From Candidatus Nitrosopumilus sp. (GTDB lineage Archaea; Thermoproteota; Nitrososphaeria; Nitrososphaerales; Nitrosopumilaceae): a DNA stretch of 64,000 nt. Numbering within the stretch: position 1 is the stretch's first letter; every line of letters begins with the position of its first letter. The DNA is taken from assembly GCA_014384555.1 (NCBI GenBank), contig JACNFR010000050.1, positions 1 through 64,000 on the forward strand, in the 5' to 3' direction. Both the position numbers and the translations under genes were made by a program. Positions 20,957-30,784 of this stretch are shown in pieces. The notes below the pieces were generated by a model. The model was not told the origin of the DNA and ran no database searches. It saw nothing but the letters and a program-made list of their open reading frames with translations.

Positions 20957-20973
20957 CAAATTAGGCATAGTTG

Positions 20974-21001
20974 GTTAACCTAAATTTTTTTAGTGGTTAA
21001 C
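20974..21001. promoter_or_regulatory. Inverted repeat GTTAACC-N14-GGTTAAC upstream of rpl3
   Basis: Identical half-sites and spacing to the bioB-upstream site; rpl3 TATA (TTTAATAAA) follows. Confidence 0.6.
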
Positions 21002-21049
21002 GATACCGCACATGGTTTAATAAAGGGAAATCGATGATGCGTTTTAGTC

Positions 21050-22045
21050 ATGGGAGCTCGAAAACGACACCAACCACGTAGAGGAAGTCTTGCATACTCA
21101 CGTAGAGTACGTGCAAAATCTATGGAGGCAAGAATTAGAGCTTGGCCAACTAGATCATCATCTGAAGAACCAAAAATTTTAGCACATTGTGGTTTCAAAG
21201 CTGGATGTGTTCAGATTGTAAGTATTGATGATCGTGACAAAGTTCCAAACGCAGGAAAGCAACTAGTAAGTTTAGGAACAGTGTTAGTAACTCCACCAGT
21301 ATTGATTTTAGGAATCAGAGGATATTCAAAAGATCATGATGGAAAACATGCAGAGTTTGATGTTTATGCAGAAGACATTCCAAAAAGCATTGCAAAAGAA
21401 ATTACAATTAAAAACATTGCAGGATCAATTGAGAATGCAGAATCAAGATTAAAGAAAATTAAAGAAATTTACGCAATTGTTGCAGTATCTCCAAGAGCTG
21501 CAGGATTAGAAATGAAGAAACCATATATTTTTGAAGCAATGGTTAGCGGAGGAGATATTGAAAAACAATTTGCTCATGTTAAAGAATCACTAGGAAAAGA
21601 AATTAAAATTGAACAAATTTTTGAAACTGGTGCAACTGTAGATGTTGCAGCAATTACAAAAGGTCACGGATGGCAAGGTACAATGAGAAGATGGGGTGTC
21701 AAAAAGAAACAACACAAATCAAGAAAGACAGTAAGAGAAGTTGGTTCATTAGGCCCAATCTCACCACAGAGTGTCATGTATACAGTTCCAAGATCAGGTC
21801 AAACTGGATTCCATCAAAGAGTAGAATATGATAAAAGAATTATGATTATGGGAAATACTGAATCAGATGAAATTAAAATTAATCCAGACGGAGGTTACAA
21901 ACACTTTGGTTTAGTTAAAGGAGATTTCATTATTCTAAAAGGATCAGTTCCAGGAACTTACAAGAGATTAATCAAACTAAGAAGTCAAATCAGAAACGCT
22001 CCAGCAAAAGTTAACAAACCAAACATTTTGGAGGTTGTAATATAA
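21050..22045 (+). CDS. rpl3: Ribosomal protein uL3
   Basis: KGHGWQGTMRRWG, HKSRKTVREVGSLGP. Confidence 0.95.
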   Translation: MGARKRHQPRRGSLAYSRRVRAKSMEARIRAWPTRSSSEEPKILAHCGFKAGCVQIVSIDDRDKVPNAGKQLVSLGTVLVTPPVLILGIRGYSKDHDGKHAEFDVYAEDIPKSIAKEITIKNIAGSIENAESRLKKIKEIYAIVAVSPRAAGLEMKKPYIFEAMVSGGDIEKQFAHVKESLGKEIKIEQIFETGATVDVAAITKGHGWQGTMRRWGVKKKQHKSRKTVREVGSLGPISPQSVMYTVPRSGQTGFHQRVEYDKRIMIMGNTESDEIKINPDGGYKHFGLVKGDFIILKGSVPGTYKRLIKLRSQIRNAPAKVNKPNILEVVI

Positions 22046-22857
22046 TGAAGACAACAACTTACACAACAACTGGAACCAAAGATACAGAAATTGAATTACC
22101 AGTAATTTTCTCAACACCATTTAGAAGAGAGTTAATTCACAAAGCTGTTACCAATTTAACATCACACAAATTCCAAAAACAAGGAAGAAAACCAATGGCA
22201 GGTATGGATGTAGTTGCAGACTCTAACGATCCTCCAACAGGTCAAGGCGTATCCCGTGTTGCAAGAATGCAAGGTGGCGGGGGTGGAAGACAAGGGCAAG
22301 GAGCCGAAGTTGCATCAACTAGAGGTGGAAGACAAGCACATCCACCAATTGTTGAAAAAGTCATCTACAAAAAACTAAACAAGAAAGAAAACAAACTTGC
22401 ATTGTGTTCAGCAATTGCAGCAACTGCATCAAAAAACCTAGTGGAATTAAGAGGCCATAAAATCGAAGGTATTGAAACATTCCCAATTATTGTATCAGAT
22501 GATATCGAATCAATATCTAAAACAAATGAAATTACCAAAGTGTTAGAATCATTGAAATTATCACAAGACGTCAAAAGATTGAATGCAAGAAAACCACGTT
22601 CTGGTCAATCAAGACTTAGAGGAAGAAGCAAAAAAGTTGGAAAGAGTGTATTGTTTGTAACTGCAGATTCTTCTAACCTATCAAAAGCAATAGGTGCACT
22701 ACCAGGCGTAGAAGTAAGAAATGTAAAAGAACTAAGTGTTCTAGATTTGGCCCCAGGTTCTGATCCAATTAGATTAACAGTATATTCAAAATCCGCAATT
22801 GAGGAAATTGGAAAAATAAAATCAACACATCTTGAAGTAATGGTGAAAAGACAATGA
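22045..22857 (+). CDS. rpl4: Ribosomal protein uL4
   Basis: GVSRVARMQGGGGGRQGQGAEVASTRGGRQAHPP. Confidence 0.93.
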   Translation: MKTTTYTTTGTKDTEIELPVIFSTPFRRELIHKAVTNLTSHKFQKQGRKPMAGMDVVADSNDPPTGQGVSRVARMQGGGGGRQGQGAEVASTRGGRQAHPPIVEKVIYKKLNKKENKLALCSAIAATASKNLVELRGHKIEGIETFPIIVSDDIESISKTNEITKVLESLKLSQDVKRLNARKPRSGQSRLRGRSKKVGKSVLFVTADSSNLSKAIGALPGVEVRNVKELSVLDLAPGSDPIRLTVYSKSAIEEIGKIKSTHLEVMVKRQ

Positions 22858-23120
22858 ATGTAGATCAAGCAATGAGAATAATCATCAAGCCATACATTAC
22901 AGAGAAAACCTTTGCAATGGTTGAAAACGAAAGTAAAATTTGTTTCATAGTAGAGATATCAGCTAATAAATCAGAAATTTCAGAAGCAGTAACTACACTT
23001 TACAAACAAAAGGTCAAAAAAGTAAACACTGCAAGAACAATTTACGGCAAAAAAGCATTTGTTCAGTTTGAAAACACCGAAAAAGCCAGAGACTTGGCAA
23101 CAAAGATAGGAATGCTATAA
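22854..23120 (+). CDS. rpl23: Ribosomal protein uL23
   Basis: IIKPYITEKTFAMVE and cluster position. Confidence 0.92.
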   Translation: MNVDQAMRIIIKPYITEKTFAMVENESKICFIVEISANKSEISEAVTTLYKQKVKKVNTARTIYGKKAFVQFENTEKARDLATKIGML

Positions 23121-23161
23121 TATGGACCATAAAACTCGAAGACTAACAGAGGAAATAAGAA

Positions 23162-23557
23162 ATGGTTAAAGAATTTTTATACAGAGGTATTCCAAAAGAG
23201 GAATTAGACAGCTTATCCCTTGAAAAATTATTCTTATTATTCAATTCTAGACAAAGACGATCACTTACAAGAGGAATTACAGATGGAAAAAGAAAATTAA
23301 TTGAAGAAATTAAATCAGCAAAAGCAGGAAAATTAAAAAATCCTATCAAAACTCACGTCAGAGATTTGATTGTTCTACCATACATGGTAGGAATTACAGT
23401 AAACACATTCTCAGGAAAAGAATTCCAACCAGTTCTAATTACAACAGAAATGATTGGACATTATTTGGGAGAATATGTAATAACAAACAAGAGAGTTTCA
23501 CACGGTGCCCCAGGTGTAGGTGCATCAAGATCCAGTCTCTACGTGCCACTCAAGTGA
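23162..23557 (+). CDS. rps19: Ribosomal protein uS19
   Basis: RRSLTRGITDGKRKL; HYLGEYVITNKRVSHGAPGVGASRSS. Confidence 0.92.
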   Translation: MVKEFLYRGIPKEELDSLSLEKLFLLFNSRQRRSLTRGITDGKRKLIEEIKSAKAGKLKNPIKTHVRDLIVLPYMVGITVNTFSGKEFQPVLITTEMIGHYLGEYVITNKRVSHGAPGVGASRSSLYVPLK

Positions 23558-23562
23558 TTATT

Positions 23563-24021
23563 ATGGGTAGATTCAATTACGCTTTCCAAAATTACGACCC
23601 AACTAGACATGTACGTTCTTCATTAAGAGAAAAAGACATTTCACACAAACATGCACGTGAAGTCGCAGTATCAATTAAAGGACTATCAATTGAAAAAGCA
23701 AGAGACTATCTCATTGCAGTAATAAATGGAAAAAGAGCAGTACCATTTAGAAGATTTAAAAATCAAGTTGGTCATAGACCAGACCCAGGAGTAATGTCAG
23801 GGCGATATCCACAAAAAACAGCAAAAGAGTTTATCAAAGTTTTAGATAATTTAGAATCAAACGCAGAATACAAAGGAATGGATTTAGATAGATTAAGAAT
23901 TGTAAACGCAACTGTTCACAAAGGAGTCATTGTAAAAAGATTCATCCCAAGAGCAATGGGAAGAGCAACTCCAAAGAACAATGTATTAACTCATGTAGAA
24001 TTGGTGGCAAAGGAGATTTAG
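23563..24021 (+). CDS. rpl22: Ribosomal protein uL22
   Basis: [20 protein letters not shown]; start moved to the in-frame ATG within ORF 23554-24021. Confidence 0.92.
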   Translation: MGRFNYAFQNYDPTRHVRSSLREKDISHKHAREVAVSIKGLSIEKARDYLIAVINGKRAVPFRRFKNQVGHRPDPGVMSGRYPQKTAKEFIKVLDNLESNAEYKGMDLDRLRIVNATVHKGVIVKRFIPRAMGRATPKNNVLTHVELVAKEI

Positions 24022-24023
24022 AA

Positions 24024-24824
24024 ATGTCTGCAGTCAAAAATGTAATCAAAGACAACTACAACATGATGTTACTCAAAGACTATCTTAGAGAAGCAATCAA
24101 GGATGCAGGATTCTCACATGCAGAAATTTCAAAAACCCCTGTTGGAACAAGAGTTGCATTACACGTAACAAGACCAGGAATTGTAATTGGTAGAAAAGGA
24201 TCAGGTATTAGAGCATTAACGGATAAACTTGCATTAGACTTTGGATTAAAAAACCCACAAATTTCAGTAGTTGAAATTGAAAAACCAGAACTCGCACCTA
24301 GTGTAATGTGTAATCGAATGGCATCACACCTAGAAAGAGGAACTGCATTTAGAAGAGCTACCATGTGGACATTAAAACAAATTATGGAAGGTGGAGCAAT
24401 GGGAGTTCAAATCACAATTTCAGGAAAACTTAGAGGAGATCGTTCAGCATTTGAAAAACACACTCAAGGAATTTTACCAAGAGCAGGTCATCATGCAGAA
24501 GTTGTCGTAGATGAAGACATTGCACATGTAAAAACAGCAATGGGATTAATCGGAGTTAGAATTAGAATTGCAAGAAAAGAAAGACTTATTCCAGAATTTG
24601 AAATGAGGGCAGATAAAACAAAGAAAGTAAAACAAGAACAAAAAACAGATAGTCCTAAAAAAATTAAAGTAGAAGAGATTGAAGTTGAAGGATCTAAAAT
24701 TGAAGTTGTTAAAGTTGAAGGCAAAGAAGATACAGCCAAATCAGAATCAGAAAGAATAGCACTTGAAGCAAAGAAGATGGAGCACATTGAAACACTAGAA
24801 GAAGAGGAGGCCAAATTGAAATGA
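24024..24824 (+). CDS. rps3: Ribosomal protein uS3 with charged C-terminal extension
   Basis: [22 protein letters not shown] domain. Confidence 0.93.
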   Translation: MSAVKNVIKDNYNMMLLKDYLREAIKDAGFSHAEISKTPVGTRVALHVTRPGIVIGRKGSGIRALTDKLALDFGLKNPQISVVEIEKPELAPSVMCNRMASHLERGTAFRRATMWTLKQIMEGGAMGVQITISGKLRGDRSAFEKHTQGILPRAGHHAEVVVDEDIAHVKTAMGLIGVRIRIARKERLIPEFEMRADKTKKVKQEQKTDSPKKIKVEEIEVEGSKIEVVKVEGKEDTAKSESERIALEAKKMEHIETLEEEEAKLK

Positions 24825-25027
24825 CCAGACTAAGTATGAAAACAATTAATCAATTAAATGAAAAAGATCTTAAAAGTAAAATTCAAGAAACAAGAAGTGA
24901 ACTTGCTAAACTAAGAATTGACGGATCCAAAGGAACATTGAGAAAAGAGAGCGGTAAACTAAAACCATTACGTCACGACATTGCAAGAATGTTGACAAGA
25001 TTAACAGAATTGAGGAGAGAGAAATGA
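24821..25027 (+). CDS. rpl29: Ribosomal protein uL29
   Basis: [27 protein letters not shown]. Confidence 0.9.
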   Translation: MTRLSMKTINQLNEKDLKSKIQETRSELAKLRIDGSKGTLRKESGKLKPLRHDIARMLTRLTELRREK

Positions 25028-25290
25028 TCACTTTGGACAATATTACTTCACACGAATTCATTGGATTAGACACAGAGATCATACAATCAACCAACCCACA
25101 AGTAGTAGGATTAAATGGAAGAATCATAAATGAAACAAAATCAATGTTCACAATAAATACAGAAAAAGGGTTAAAATTAATTGCAAAGTCTACAAATAAT
25201 TGGAAATTTTCAATTAAGGGTCAAGACATTGTTGTAGATGGCAGTAAAATTGCAAAGAGACCATTTGACAGAATAGGAGGAAAACAATGA
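25024..25290 (+). CDS. rnp1: RNase P protein component 1 (Rpp29/Pop4)
   Basis: HEFIGLDTEIIQSTNPQVVGLNGRIINETKSMFTI; conserved location between uL29 and uS17. Confidence 0.87.
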   Translation: MITLDNITSHEFIGLDTEIIQSTNPQVVGLNGRIINETKSMFTINTEKGLKLIAKSTNNWKFSIKGQDIVVDGSKIAKRPFDRIGGKQ

Positions 25291-25610
25291 CTCAAAATAT
25301 AGGATTAAAGGTAAAAGAACCAACCAGAGAATGCGAAGATAAACACTGTCCATTCCATGGAGGTATGTCGATAAGAGGAAAATTATTCGATGGTAAAGTA
25401 ACCGGAAGCAAAGCAAGACAAACCATTACTTTGCAAAAAGATGCACCAATTTACTTTAGCAAGTTTAAGAGATATGCAAGAGGAACAAGTACAATTCACG
25501 CACATGTTCCTGGTTGTATTGATGTTGAAACAGGTGATCATGTGTTAACTGCAGAATGCAGACCAATATCAAAATCTGTTTCATATGTAGTTGTGGAGGT
25601 TAAAGCATAA
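25287..25610 (+). CDS. rps17: Ribosomal protein uS17
   Basis: CPFHGGMSIRGKLFDGKV. Confidence 0.92.
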   Translation: MTQNIGLKVKEPTRECEDKHCPFHGGMSIRGKLFDGKVTGSKARQTITLQKDAPIYFSKFKRYARGTSTIHAHVPGCIDVETGDHVLTAECRPISKSVSYVVVEVKA

Positions 25611-26032
25611 TGGCAAAGCAAGCAGGTAAAGGAGTAGAAGAATTCCGACCATATGTTACTAAAGTAATTCCAATTGGAGCAAATATTGTATGTGCAGATA
25701 ATTCAGGTGCTAAAATTTTAGAAGTAATTAACGTACCAAGACATCATACTAGATCATCAAGACTTGCATCAGCATCTGTCGGTGATTTTTGTAATGTTGT
25801 AGTAAAGAAAGGTCCTGCAGAATTAAGAAAGCAAGTTTATGGTGCAGTAATTATTAGACAAAAATATGCAGTTCGTAGATTAAACGGTGTAAGAGTTTGT
25901 TTTGAAGATAATGCAGCAGTACTAATCACTCCAGAAGGAGAAACAAAAGGAACAGACATCAAAGGACCAGTAGCAGCAGAAGCTTCAGAGAAATGGCCAA
26001 GAGTAGCTAACTTGGCATCAATGGTGGTATAA
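25610..26032 (+). CDS. rpl14: Ribosomal protein uL14
   Basis: [21 protein letters not shown]-like [12 protein letters not shown]. Confidence 0.93.
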   Translation: MAKQAGKGVEEFRPYVTKVIPIGANIVCADNSGAKILEVINVPRHHTRSSRLASASVGDFCNVVVKKGPAELRKQVYGAVIIRQKYAVRRLNGVRVCFEDNAAVLITPEGETKGTDIKGPVAAEASEKWPRVANLASMVV

Positions 26033-26036
26033 TAAA

Positions 26037-26504
26037 ATGAAACCAACTAAAATGCGCAACCAAATGATTTACCAGGCAACATTCCAAACAAAAAGTAAAC
26101 AACTTGGAAGTGCACTTTCAAAAGAACTTCATAAAAAATATGGTAAAAGAAGTGTAAGAGTAATTGAAGGAGACAGTGTCACCATTCTAAGAGGAGAATT
26201 CAAAGGAGTAGATGGTAAAGTAGCTAAAGTATCAACTCAAAAAAGCAGCGTTGCAATTGAAGGAGTTAAAAAGGAAAAAACAAAGGGAGATAAATTTGAC
26301 GTTTACATTCACACATCCAATCTAGTTGTCACTTCACTTAATGGTGAAGACAAATGGAGAATTTCAAGATTAGAAGGAAAAGATCCAAGAAAACAACCAA
26401 AAACAACCACAAACAAAGATGAAACCAAATCAGAACCAGTTAAAGAAGCCACTAAAGAAACAAAAGTAGTAGATAAAGTCAAAAAAGAAGGAGATAAAGA
26501 ATAA
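26037..26504 (+). CDS. rpl24: Ribosomal protein uL24 with charged C-terminal tail
   Basis: [30 protein letters not shown] (KOW). Confidence 0.9.
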   Translation: MKPTKMRNQMIYQATFQTKSKQLGSALSKELHKKYGKRSVRVIEGDSVTILRGEFKGVDGKVAKVSTQKSSVAIEGVKKEKTKGDKFDVYIHTSNLVVTSLNGEDKWRISRLEGKDPRKQPKTTTNKDETKSEPVKEATKETKVVDKVKKEGDKE

Positions 26505-27220
26505 TGGTAAGCATAGCAGGTAGTAAAAAACTCAAACGACAAATGGCACCACAATTCTGGGGAATTGCCAGAAAAGACAAGAGGTTTGTAATTACAGTAA
26601 AACCCGGTCCACACAAAAAGAATCACTCCATACCAACAGCAGTATTTCTTAGAGACATGCTCAACATCGTTACAAGTCTTAGAGAAGCAAAAGCAGCAAT
26701 TTATTCAGGTAGAGTAAAAATTGATGGAGTTGTAAGAAAATCACTTCATCATGCAATAGGATTAATGGATGTTGTAGAATTAGAAGATGTTTCAGATATT
26801 TATCGTCTAGTTCCAACTGAAGACAAATTACTAAAACCAATCAAAATTAACGAATCAGAGAAATCTAAAAAACTTGTAAGAGTTACAAGCAAAACAACAA
26901 TCAATAAAGGAAAATTACAAATTGGATTCCATGACGGACGTTCAACAATTTCAGATACCAAAGTAAATGTTGGAGATTGTTGTCTAATACAAGTCCCAGA
27001 ACAAAAAATTATCGAAGTTATCAAATTAGAAACAGGTTGTCAAGGTTTAGTTACACGAGGAAATAATGCAGGTCAAATTGGTAAAATTGAAACCGTTGAA
27101 GAAGGAACATTCATTCTTCCAAAAAGAGTCATCCTTTCATTAGGAGATAGAAAAATCGAAATACCTGCAGATTTTATTATGCCAATTGGAAAAGGGGAGC
27201 CAATAATTCAATTAAAGTGA
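26504..27220 (+). CDS. rps4e: Ribosomal protein eS4
   Basis: LKRQMAPQFWGIARKDKRFVITVKPGPHKK. Confidence 0.93.
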   Translation: MVSIAGSKKLKRQMAPQFWGIARKDKRFVITVKPGPHKKNHSIPTAVFLRDMLNIVTSLREAKAAIYSGRVKIDGVVRKSLHHAIGLMDVVELEDVSDIYRLVPTEDKLLKPIKINESEKSKKLVRVTSKTTINKGKLQIGFHDGRSTISDTKVNVGDCCLIQVPEQKIIEVIKLETGCQGLVTRGNNAGQIGKIETVEEGTFILPKRVILSLGDRKIEIPADFIMPIGKGEPIIQLK

Positions 27221-27224
27221 TCAT

Positions 27225-27746
27225 ATGTCCCAAGTAACAGAATCCCCAATGAGAAAAATCTCTTTAGAGAAAGTCGTATTAAACATGGGTTTAGGTAAAT
27301 CAGGTGACGTAATCACCATCGCACAAAAAGCACTAGAACAAATTTCTGGAAAAAAACCATCTGTACGTAATGCAAAAGCAGCATACAGAGATTGGGGAGT
27401 TAGAAAAGGCGAACCAATAGGAGTAGCAGTTACAATTCGTGGAGAAGATGGTATGGCATTACTAAAAAGACTACTAGAAGCCAAAGGAAATACAGTTAAC
27501 GGAAGATCATTTGACAACTTTGGAAACTTTTCATTTGGAATTAATGAACACATAGACATTCCAGGAGTAAAATATGATCCACAGATAGGAATTTTGGGTC
27601 TTGGAATTTCAATAGCATTAACTAGACCAGGATATGGAATTAGAACACGAAGTAAACACAAAGCTAGTGTTGGAAAAACTCACATTATCAAAAATCAAGA
27701 AGCAAAAGATTATCTAGCAAAAGAATTTGGAGTGACAGTAACATAA
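27225..27746 (+). CDS. rpl5: Ribosomal protein uL5
   Basis: MRKISLEKVVLNMGLGKSGD; FGNFSFGINEHIDIPGVKYDP. Confidence 0.93.
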   Translation: MSQVTESPMRKISLEKVVLNMGLGKSGDVITIAQKALEQISGKKPSVRNAKAAYRDWGVRKGEPIGVAVTIRGEDGMALLKRLLEAKGNTVNGRSFDNFGNFSFGINEHIDIPGVKYDPQIGILGLGISIALTRPGYGIRTRSKHKASVGKTHIIKNQEAKDYLAKEFGVTVT

Positions 27747-27925
27747 TGGCAAAAGATAGATCCTACGAAACAACAGGTAGAAAGAAACATGACTTTGGTA
27801 GAGGTTCAAGATGGTGTAAAAGATGTGGAGATTACACCGCAGTTATTCAAAAATATGATTTAATGTTATGTAGACGATGCTTCAGAGAAGTCGCAACATC
27901 TTTAGGGTTCAGGAAAAATAAGTGA
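27746..27925 (+). CDS. rps14: Ribosomal protein uS14 (zinc-binding type)
   Basis: MAKDRSYETTGRKKHDFGRGSRWCKRCGDYTAVIQKYDLMLCRRCFREVATSLGFRKNK*, below the track cutoff. Confidence 0.92.
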   Translation: MAKDRSYETTGRKKHDFGRGSRWCKRCGDYTAVIQKYDLMLCRRCFREVATSLGFRKNK

Positions 27926-27931
27926 TATAAC

Positions 27932-28324
27932 ATGCCAGCAACAAACATCTTAGCAAATCTATTTGTCACACTTTACAATAATGAAGCCAGAAGGAAATCC
28001 GACTGCGTGATTCTCCCCACATCAAAATTGGGAATTGAAGTGTTAAAGACACTTCAAAAAGACGGCTATATCGGAGAATTTGAACATATTGATGATAAGA
28101 GAGGAGGAAAATTCAAAATCAAACTATTAGCAAAAATTAACAAATGCGGTGCAATATCCCCAAGATTCAAAGTCAAAAACGACGAATACAATAGTTGGGA
28201 GCAACAATATTTGCCTGCATACGACAGAGGAATGCTTCTTGTAACAACAAACCAAGGAGTAATGTCTCATCATGATGCATCACAGAAAGGAATTGGAGGA
28301 TTTTTGATAGGATATGTCTACTAA
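27932..28324 (+). CDS. rps8: Ribosomal protein uS8
   Basis: NILANLFVTLYNNEARRKSDCVILPTSKLGIEVL. Confidence 0.92.
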   Translation: MPATNILANLFVTLYNNEARRKSDCVILPTSKLGIEVLKTLQKDGYIGEFEHIDDKRGGKFKIKLLAKINKCGAISPRFKVKNDEYNSWEQQYLPAYDRGMLLVTTNQGVMSHHDASQKGIGGFLIGYVY

Positions 28325-28871
28325 ACAACAAGAAGAATTTGAAAATCAGGTAGATATTCCTGAAGGGGTCACAGTTACAGTAAACAAACACATGGTATCA
28401 TTTGTAGGACCTCTAGGAAAAACACACAAAAGTTTCAGAAGTATTCCAATAGATGTCAAAGTCAGTGAAGGTAAAATTTTACTCAGTGCAATTGAACAAA
28501 AGAAAAAAGATTATGCAATTCTACACACTGCAAGATCAATTATCAGAAACATTTGTGAAGGTTTAGTGACAGGATATACAATTAAAATGAAAGTTGTATT
28601 TTCCCACTTTCCAATCACAGTCAAAGTTGAAGGAAAAAATGTCTTAATTGAGAACTTTCAAGGAGAACGTGCACCAAGAATTACACATATTGTAGGTAAT
28701 ACCAAAGTAATTCCTAAAGGAGAAGACGTTGTTCTTACCGGAGAAGTGTGGACAGATATTACTCAAACTGCAGCAAACATTGAACTAAAATCCAAAGTAA
28801 AGAACAAAGATCATAGAGTTTTCCTTGATGGAATCTATGTATTTGAAAAGAAAAAAGGTATAGAAAAATAG
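28314..28871 (+). CDS. rpl6: Ribosomal protein uL6
   Basis: IPEGVTVTVNKHMVSFVGPLGKTHKSF. Confidence 0.92.
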   Translation: MSTKQQEEFENQVDIPEGVTVTVNKHMVSFVGPLGKTHKSFRSIPIDVKVSEGKILLSAIEQKKKDYAILHTARSIIRNICEGLVTGYTIKMKVVFSHFPITVKVEGKNVLIENFQGERAPRITHIVGNTKVIPKGEDVVLTGEVWTDITQTAANIELKSKVKNKDHRVFLDGIYVFEKKKGIEK

Positions 28872-28886
28872 AATTTTAATTTTCAA

Positions 28887-29174
28887 ATGACTCTAGACCC
28901 TGAATTTTCAAAACAGACAACTGATTTAATACAACAAACATTAGAGTTATACAAATCGGCAGGAGCATCTCCAAGAATTGGCGAAACATGGGAATGTGGC
29001 AACATTGGAGACTTTTTGTGTGGATTTTTTGTAGGAGAGATGGTCGGTTCTGCCCTAAGTGCATTCCAAATTGTTCATCAAAGAGAACCAACTGCAGATG
29101 AACATCTAGAAATCATAGAACTTGTTGAAAGTCATGCAAAAGAAATCAAAGAGTTTTTTGCAAAATTTAACTAA
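28887..29174 (+). CDS. Hypothetical protein
   Basis: 95 aa ORF; antisense ORF rejected. Confidence 0.6.
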   Translation: MTLDPEFSKQTTDLIQQTLELYKSAGASPRIGETWECGNIGDFLCGFFVGEMVGSALSAFQIVHQREPTADEHLEIIELVESHAKEIKEFFAKFN

Positions 29175-29245
29175 ACATATTCCAATTTTAGCTCATTTTG
29201 CATAGTCGCAAAGATTAAATCACTTTTGCCAAAGTCTTATCTTGT

Positions 29246-29319
29246 GCCTCCCTAGCTCAGCGTGGTAGAGCAACCGGCTGTTAACCGGTTGGTCACCAGT
29301 TCAAGTCTGGTGGGAGGCG
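29246..29319 (+). tRNA. tRNA-Asn (GTT)
   Basis: Acceptor GCCTCCC/GGGAGGC, anticodon arm ACCGG-CTGTTAA-CCGGT, T-arm CCAG-TTCAAGT-CTGG; no encoded CCA. Confidence 0.95.
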
Positions 29320-29325
29320 CTCTTA

Positions 29326-29347
29326 TTTCTAAACTCGAGTTTTGAAA
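29326..29347. repeat. 22-bp palindromic repeat copy 1: TTTCTAAACTCGAGTTTTGAAA
   Basis: Read directly; 6 bp after the tRNA-Asn. Confidence 0.8.
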
Positions 29348-29396
29348 CATTATTTTTACATACTTGCAGTATAATCAAGATACAAGATTAATTATA

Positions 29397-29418
29397 TTTC
29401 TAAATTCGAATTTAGAAA
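29397..29418. repeat. 22-bp palindromic repeat copy 2: TTTCTAAATTCGAATTTAGAAA (perfect palindrome)
   Basis: Read directly. Confidence 0.85.
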
Positions 29419-29509
29419 CATTGATCGGTTGTTAGCAATTAGTTTACACAATTAGACAACGTAGATCTAATACATGATCGCACATTAACAATAATGCAGG
29501 AGGTTTACA

Positions 29510-29758
29510 TTGGTCAGAACTAGAAGGGCCAACAGATATTGTGTGGATTGTAGTGCAAGATTGGTGTATTATCCAAGATTATCAAATCCAAAAGCACCAA
29601 ACGAACACAGAGTGCTAGTGTATGCATGTCCAGATTGTACAGATGACTTTGAAAAACCAAAAATGTTTTCTATAAAACGTAATCAGGTAGAAGATCCTTT
29701 AGAAACAGTTGAAATAGAAATTACACAGTTGCAGAAAAAAGCAATAGTCGCAAAATAA
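29510..29758 (+). CDS. Small zinc-ribbon protein
   Basis: TTG start; RYCVDCSARL...VYACPDCTDDF. Confidence 0.65.
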   Translation: MVRTRRANRYCVDCSARLVYYPRLSNPKAPNEHRVLVYACPDCTDDFEKPKMFSIKRNQVEDPLETVEIEITQLQKKAIVAK

Positions 29759-29770
29759 AGGTAAAAAATA

Positions 29771-29998
29771 ATGGCATATCCAGAAAAACCAAGAAGCAAT
29801 GTATGGTTTTTGTTACCAATTTTTTTCGGGGTTATAGGAGGAATAATTGCATTTTTTATTTTACGACATGACGATCCACGTAAAGCAAAAAATTGTTTGT
29901 ATCTAGGAATTGCTTTCATGATTTTTGGAATCATCCTGAATGTATTCATTGCAGCATCCATTCCAGGTTTAGATTCAGGCTTCAATGTAAACGTCTAA
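29771..29998 (+). CDS. Small two-TM membrane protein
   Basis: 75 aa, two hydrophobic helices. Confidence 0.6.
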   Translation: MAYPEKPRSNVWFLLPIFFGVIGGIIAFFILRHDDPRKAKNCLYLGIAFMIFGIILNVFIAASIPGLDSGFNVNV

Positions 29999-30035
29999 GA
30001 AGAAATCAATTGTTTTCAGGTAAAGGCAATCATTA

Positions 30036-30068
30036 TTTCTAAACTCGAATTTAGAAACATTCTAAATT
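30036..30068. repeat. 22-bp palindromic repeat copy 3 plus 3' extension: TTTCTAAACTCGAATTTAGAAACATTCTAAATT
   Basis: Read directly; nearly identical to copy 4. Confidence 0.85.
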
Positions 30069-30124
30069 TAGCATGGCAATCATTATGATTTAGAATCATA
30101 TAGAACTAGTTTGAGAGATTTTCT

Positions 30125-30574
30125 ATGAGTGCATCTAGAATGCGAGATAATGTTGAAAGATGGGTTATCCATGAAGGACTTTCTTTTGATGAAGTAAAAA
30201 ACCCTGAAAATAATTTTCAAATTCTCGTAAAACATGCAGGGCAATCTGGAATACCAGTAGATGTGTTTGAACCAAAAGGACAACCAGGAATTTTAGTTAT
30301 TGGAGCAAAAGTAGTAATGAAAAATAATCAAATTGCAAGATATTTAGGATTTAGTGCAGAAGAAAAAGAAAAATTTGAAAAAAAAGTTACTGATTTTTGT
30401 AATTCAATACAGGTAATTAGTAAAATAATCACCGAAGATGGAAAGCAAAAAGTTGGAGTTTATGTGGTTTTAGATGACAAAGAGAACATCAATCAACAGA
30501 CAATGCTTGAAGCAGTAGATAGTGTATCAGAAAAATACGATAAAACTGCCAGATTTTTGCTAAAAACATTTTAA
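30125..30574 (+). CDS. DUF2299 family protein
   Basis: VERWVIHEGLSFDEVKNPENNFQILV. Confidence 0.7.
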   Translation: MSASRMRDNVERWVIHEGLSFDEVKNPENNFQILVKHAGQSGIPVDVFEPKGQPGILVIGAKVVMKNNQIARYLGFSAEEKEKFEKKVTDFCNSIQVISKIITEDGKQKVGVYVVLDDKENINQQTMLEAVDSVSEKYDKTARFLLKTF

Positions 30575-30634
30575 AAAATAGACGATTTATCAGTCCTTCG
30601 TGGCTCTTTTATTATAAATTAACCAAGATATAAC

Positions 30635-30784
30635 ATGAAAACAACAATTATTACAAAAAAATACACAACAACATGCAAACCAAAAACAAGTTTCATTGAA
30701 AGCCAAATTTTAAGATTCAAGGCTTCAAAAAACAAGGTTTTTGTTTTGACAGTTATTGCAACTTTGATGGTGTTTGTAAAATGA
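30635..30784 (+). CDS. Micro-ORF 1 of cluster (49 aa, C-terminal hydrophobic helix)
   Basis: MKTTIITKKYTTTCKPKTSFIESQILRFKASKNKVFVLTVIATLMVFVK*; TATA-like TTATAAATT upstream. Confidence 0.45.
   Translation: MKTTIITKKYTTTCKPKTSFIESQILRFKASKNKVFVLTVIATLMVFVK

Noticed and set aside
27221-27661. 146-aa minus-strand ORF opposite uL5
   Set aside because: Shadow of the ribosomal protein uL5 gene.
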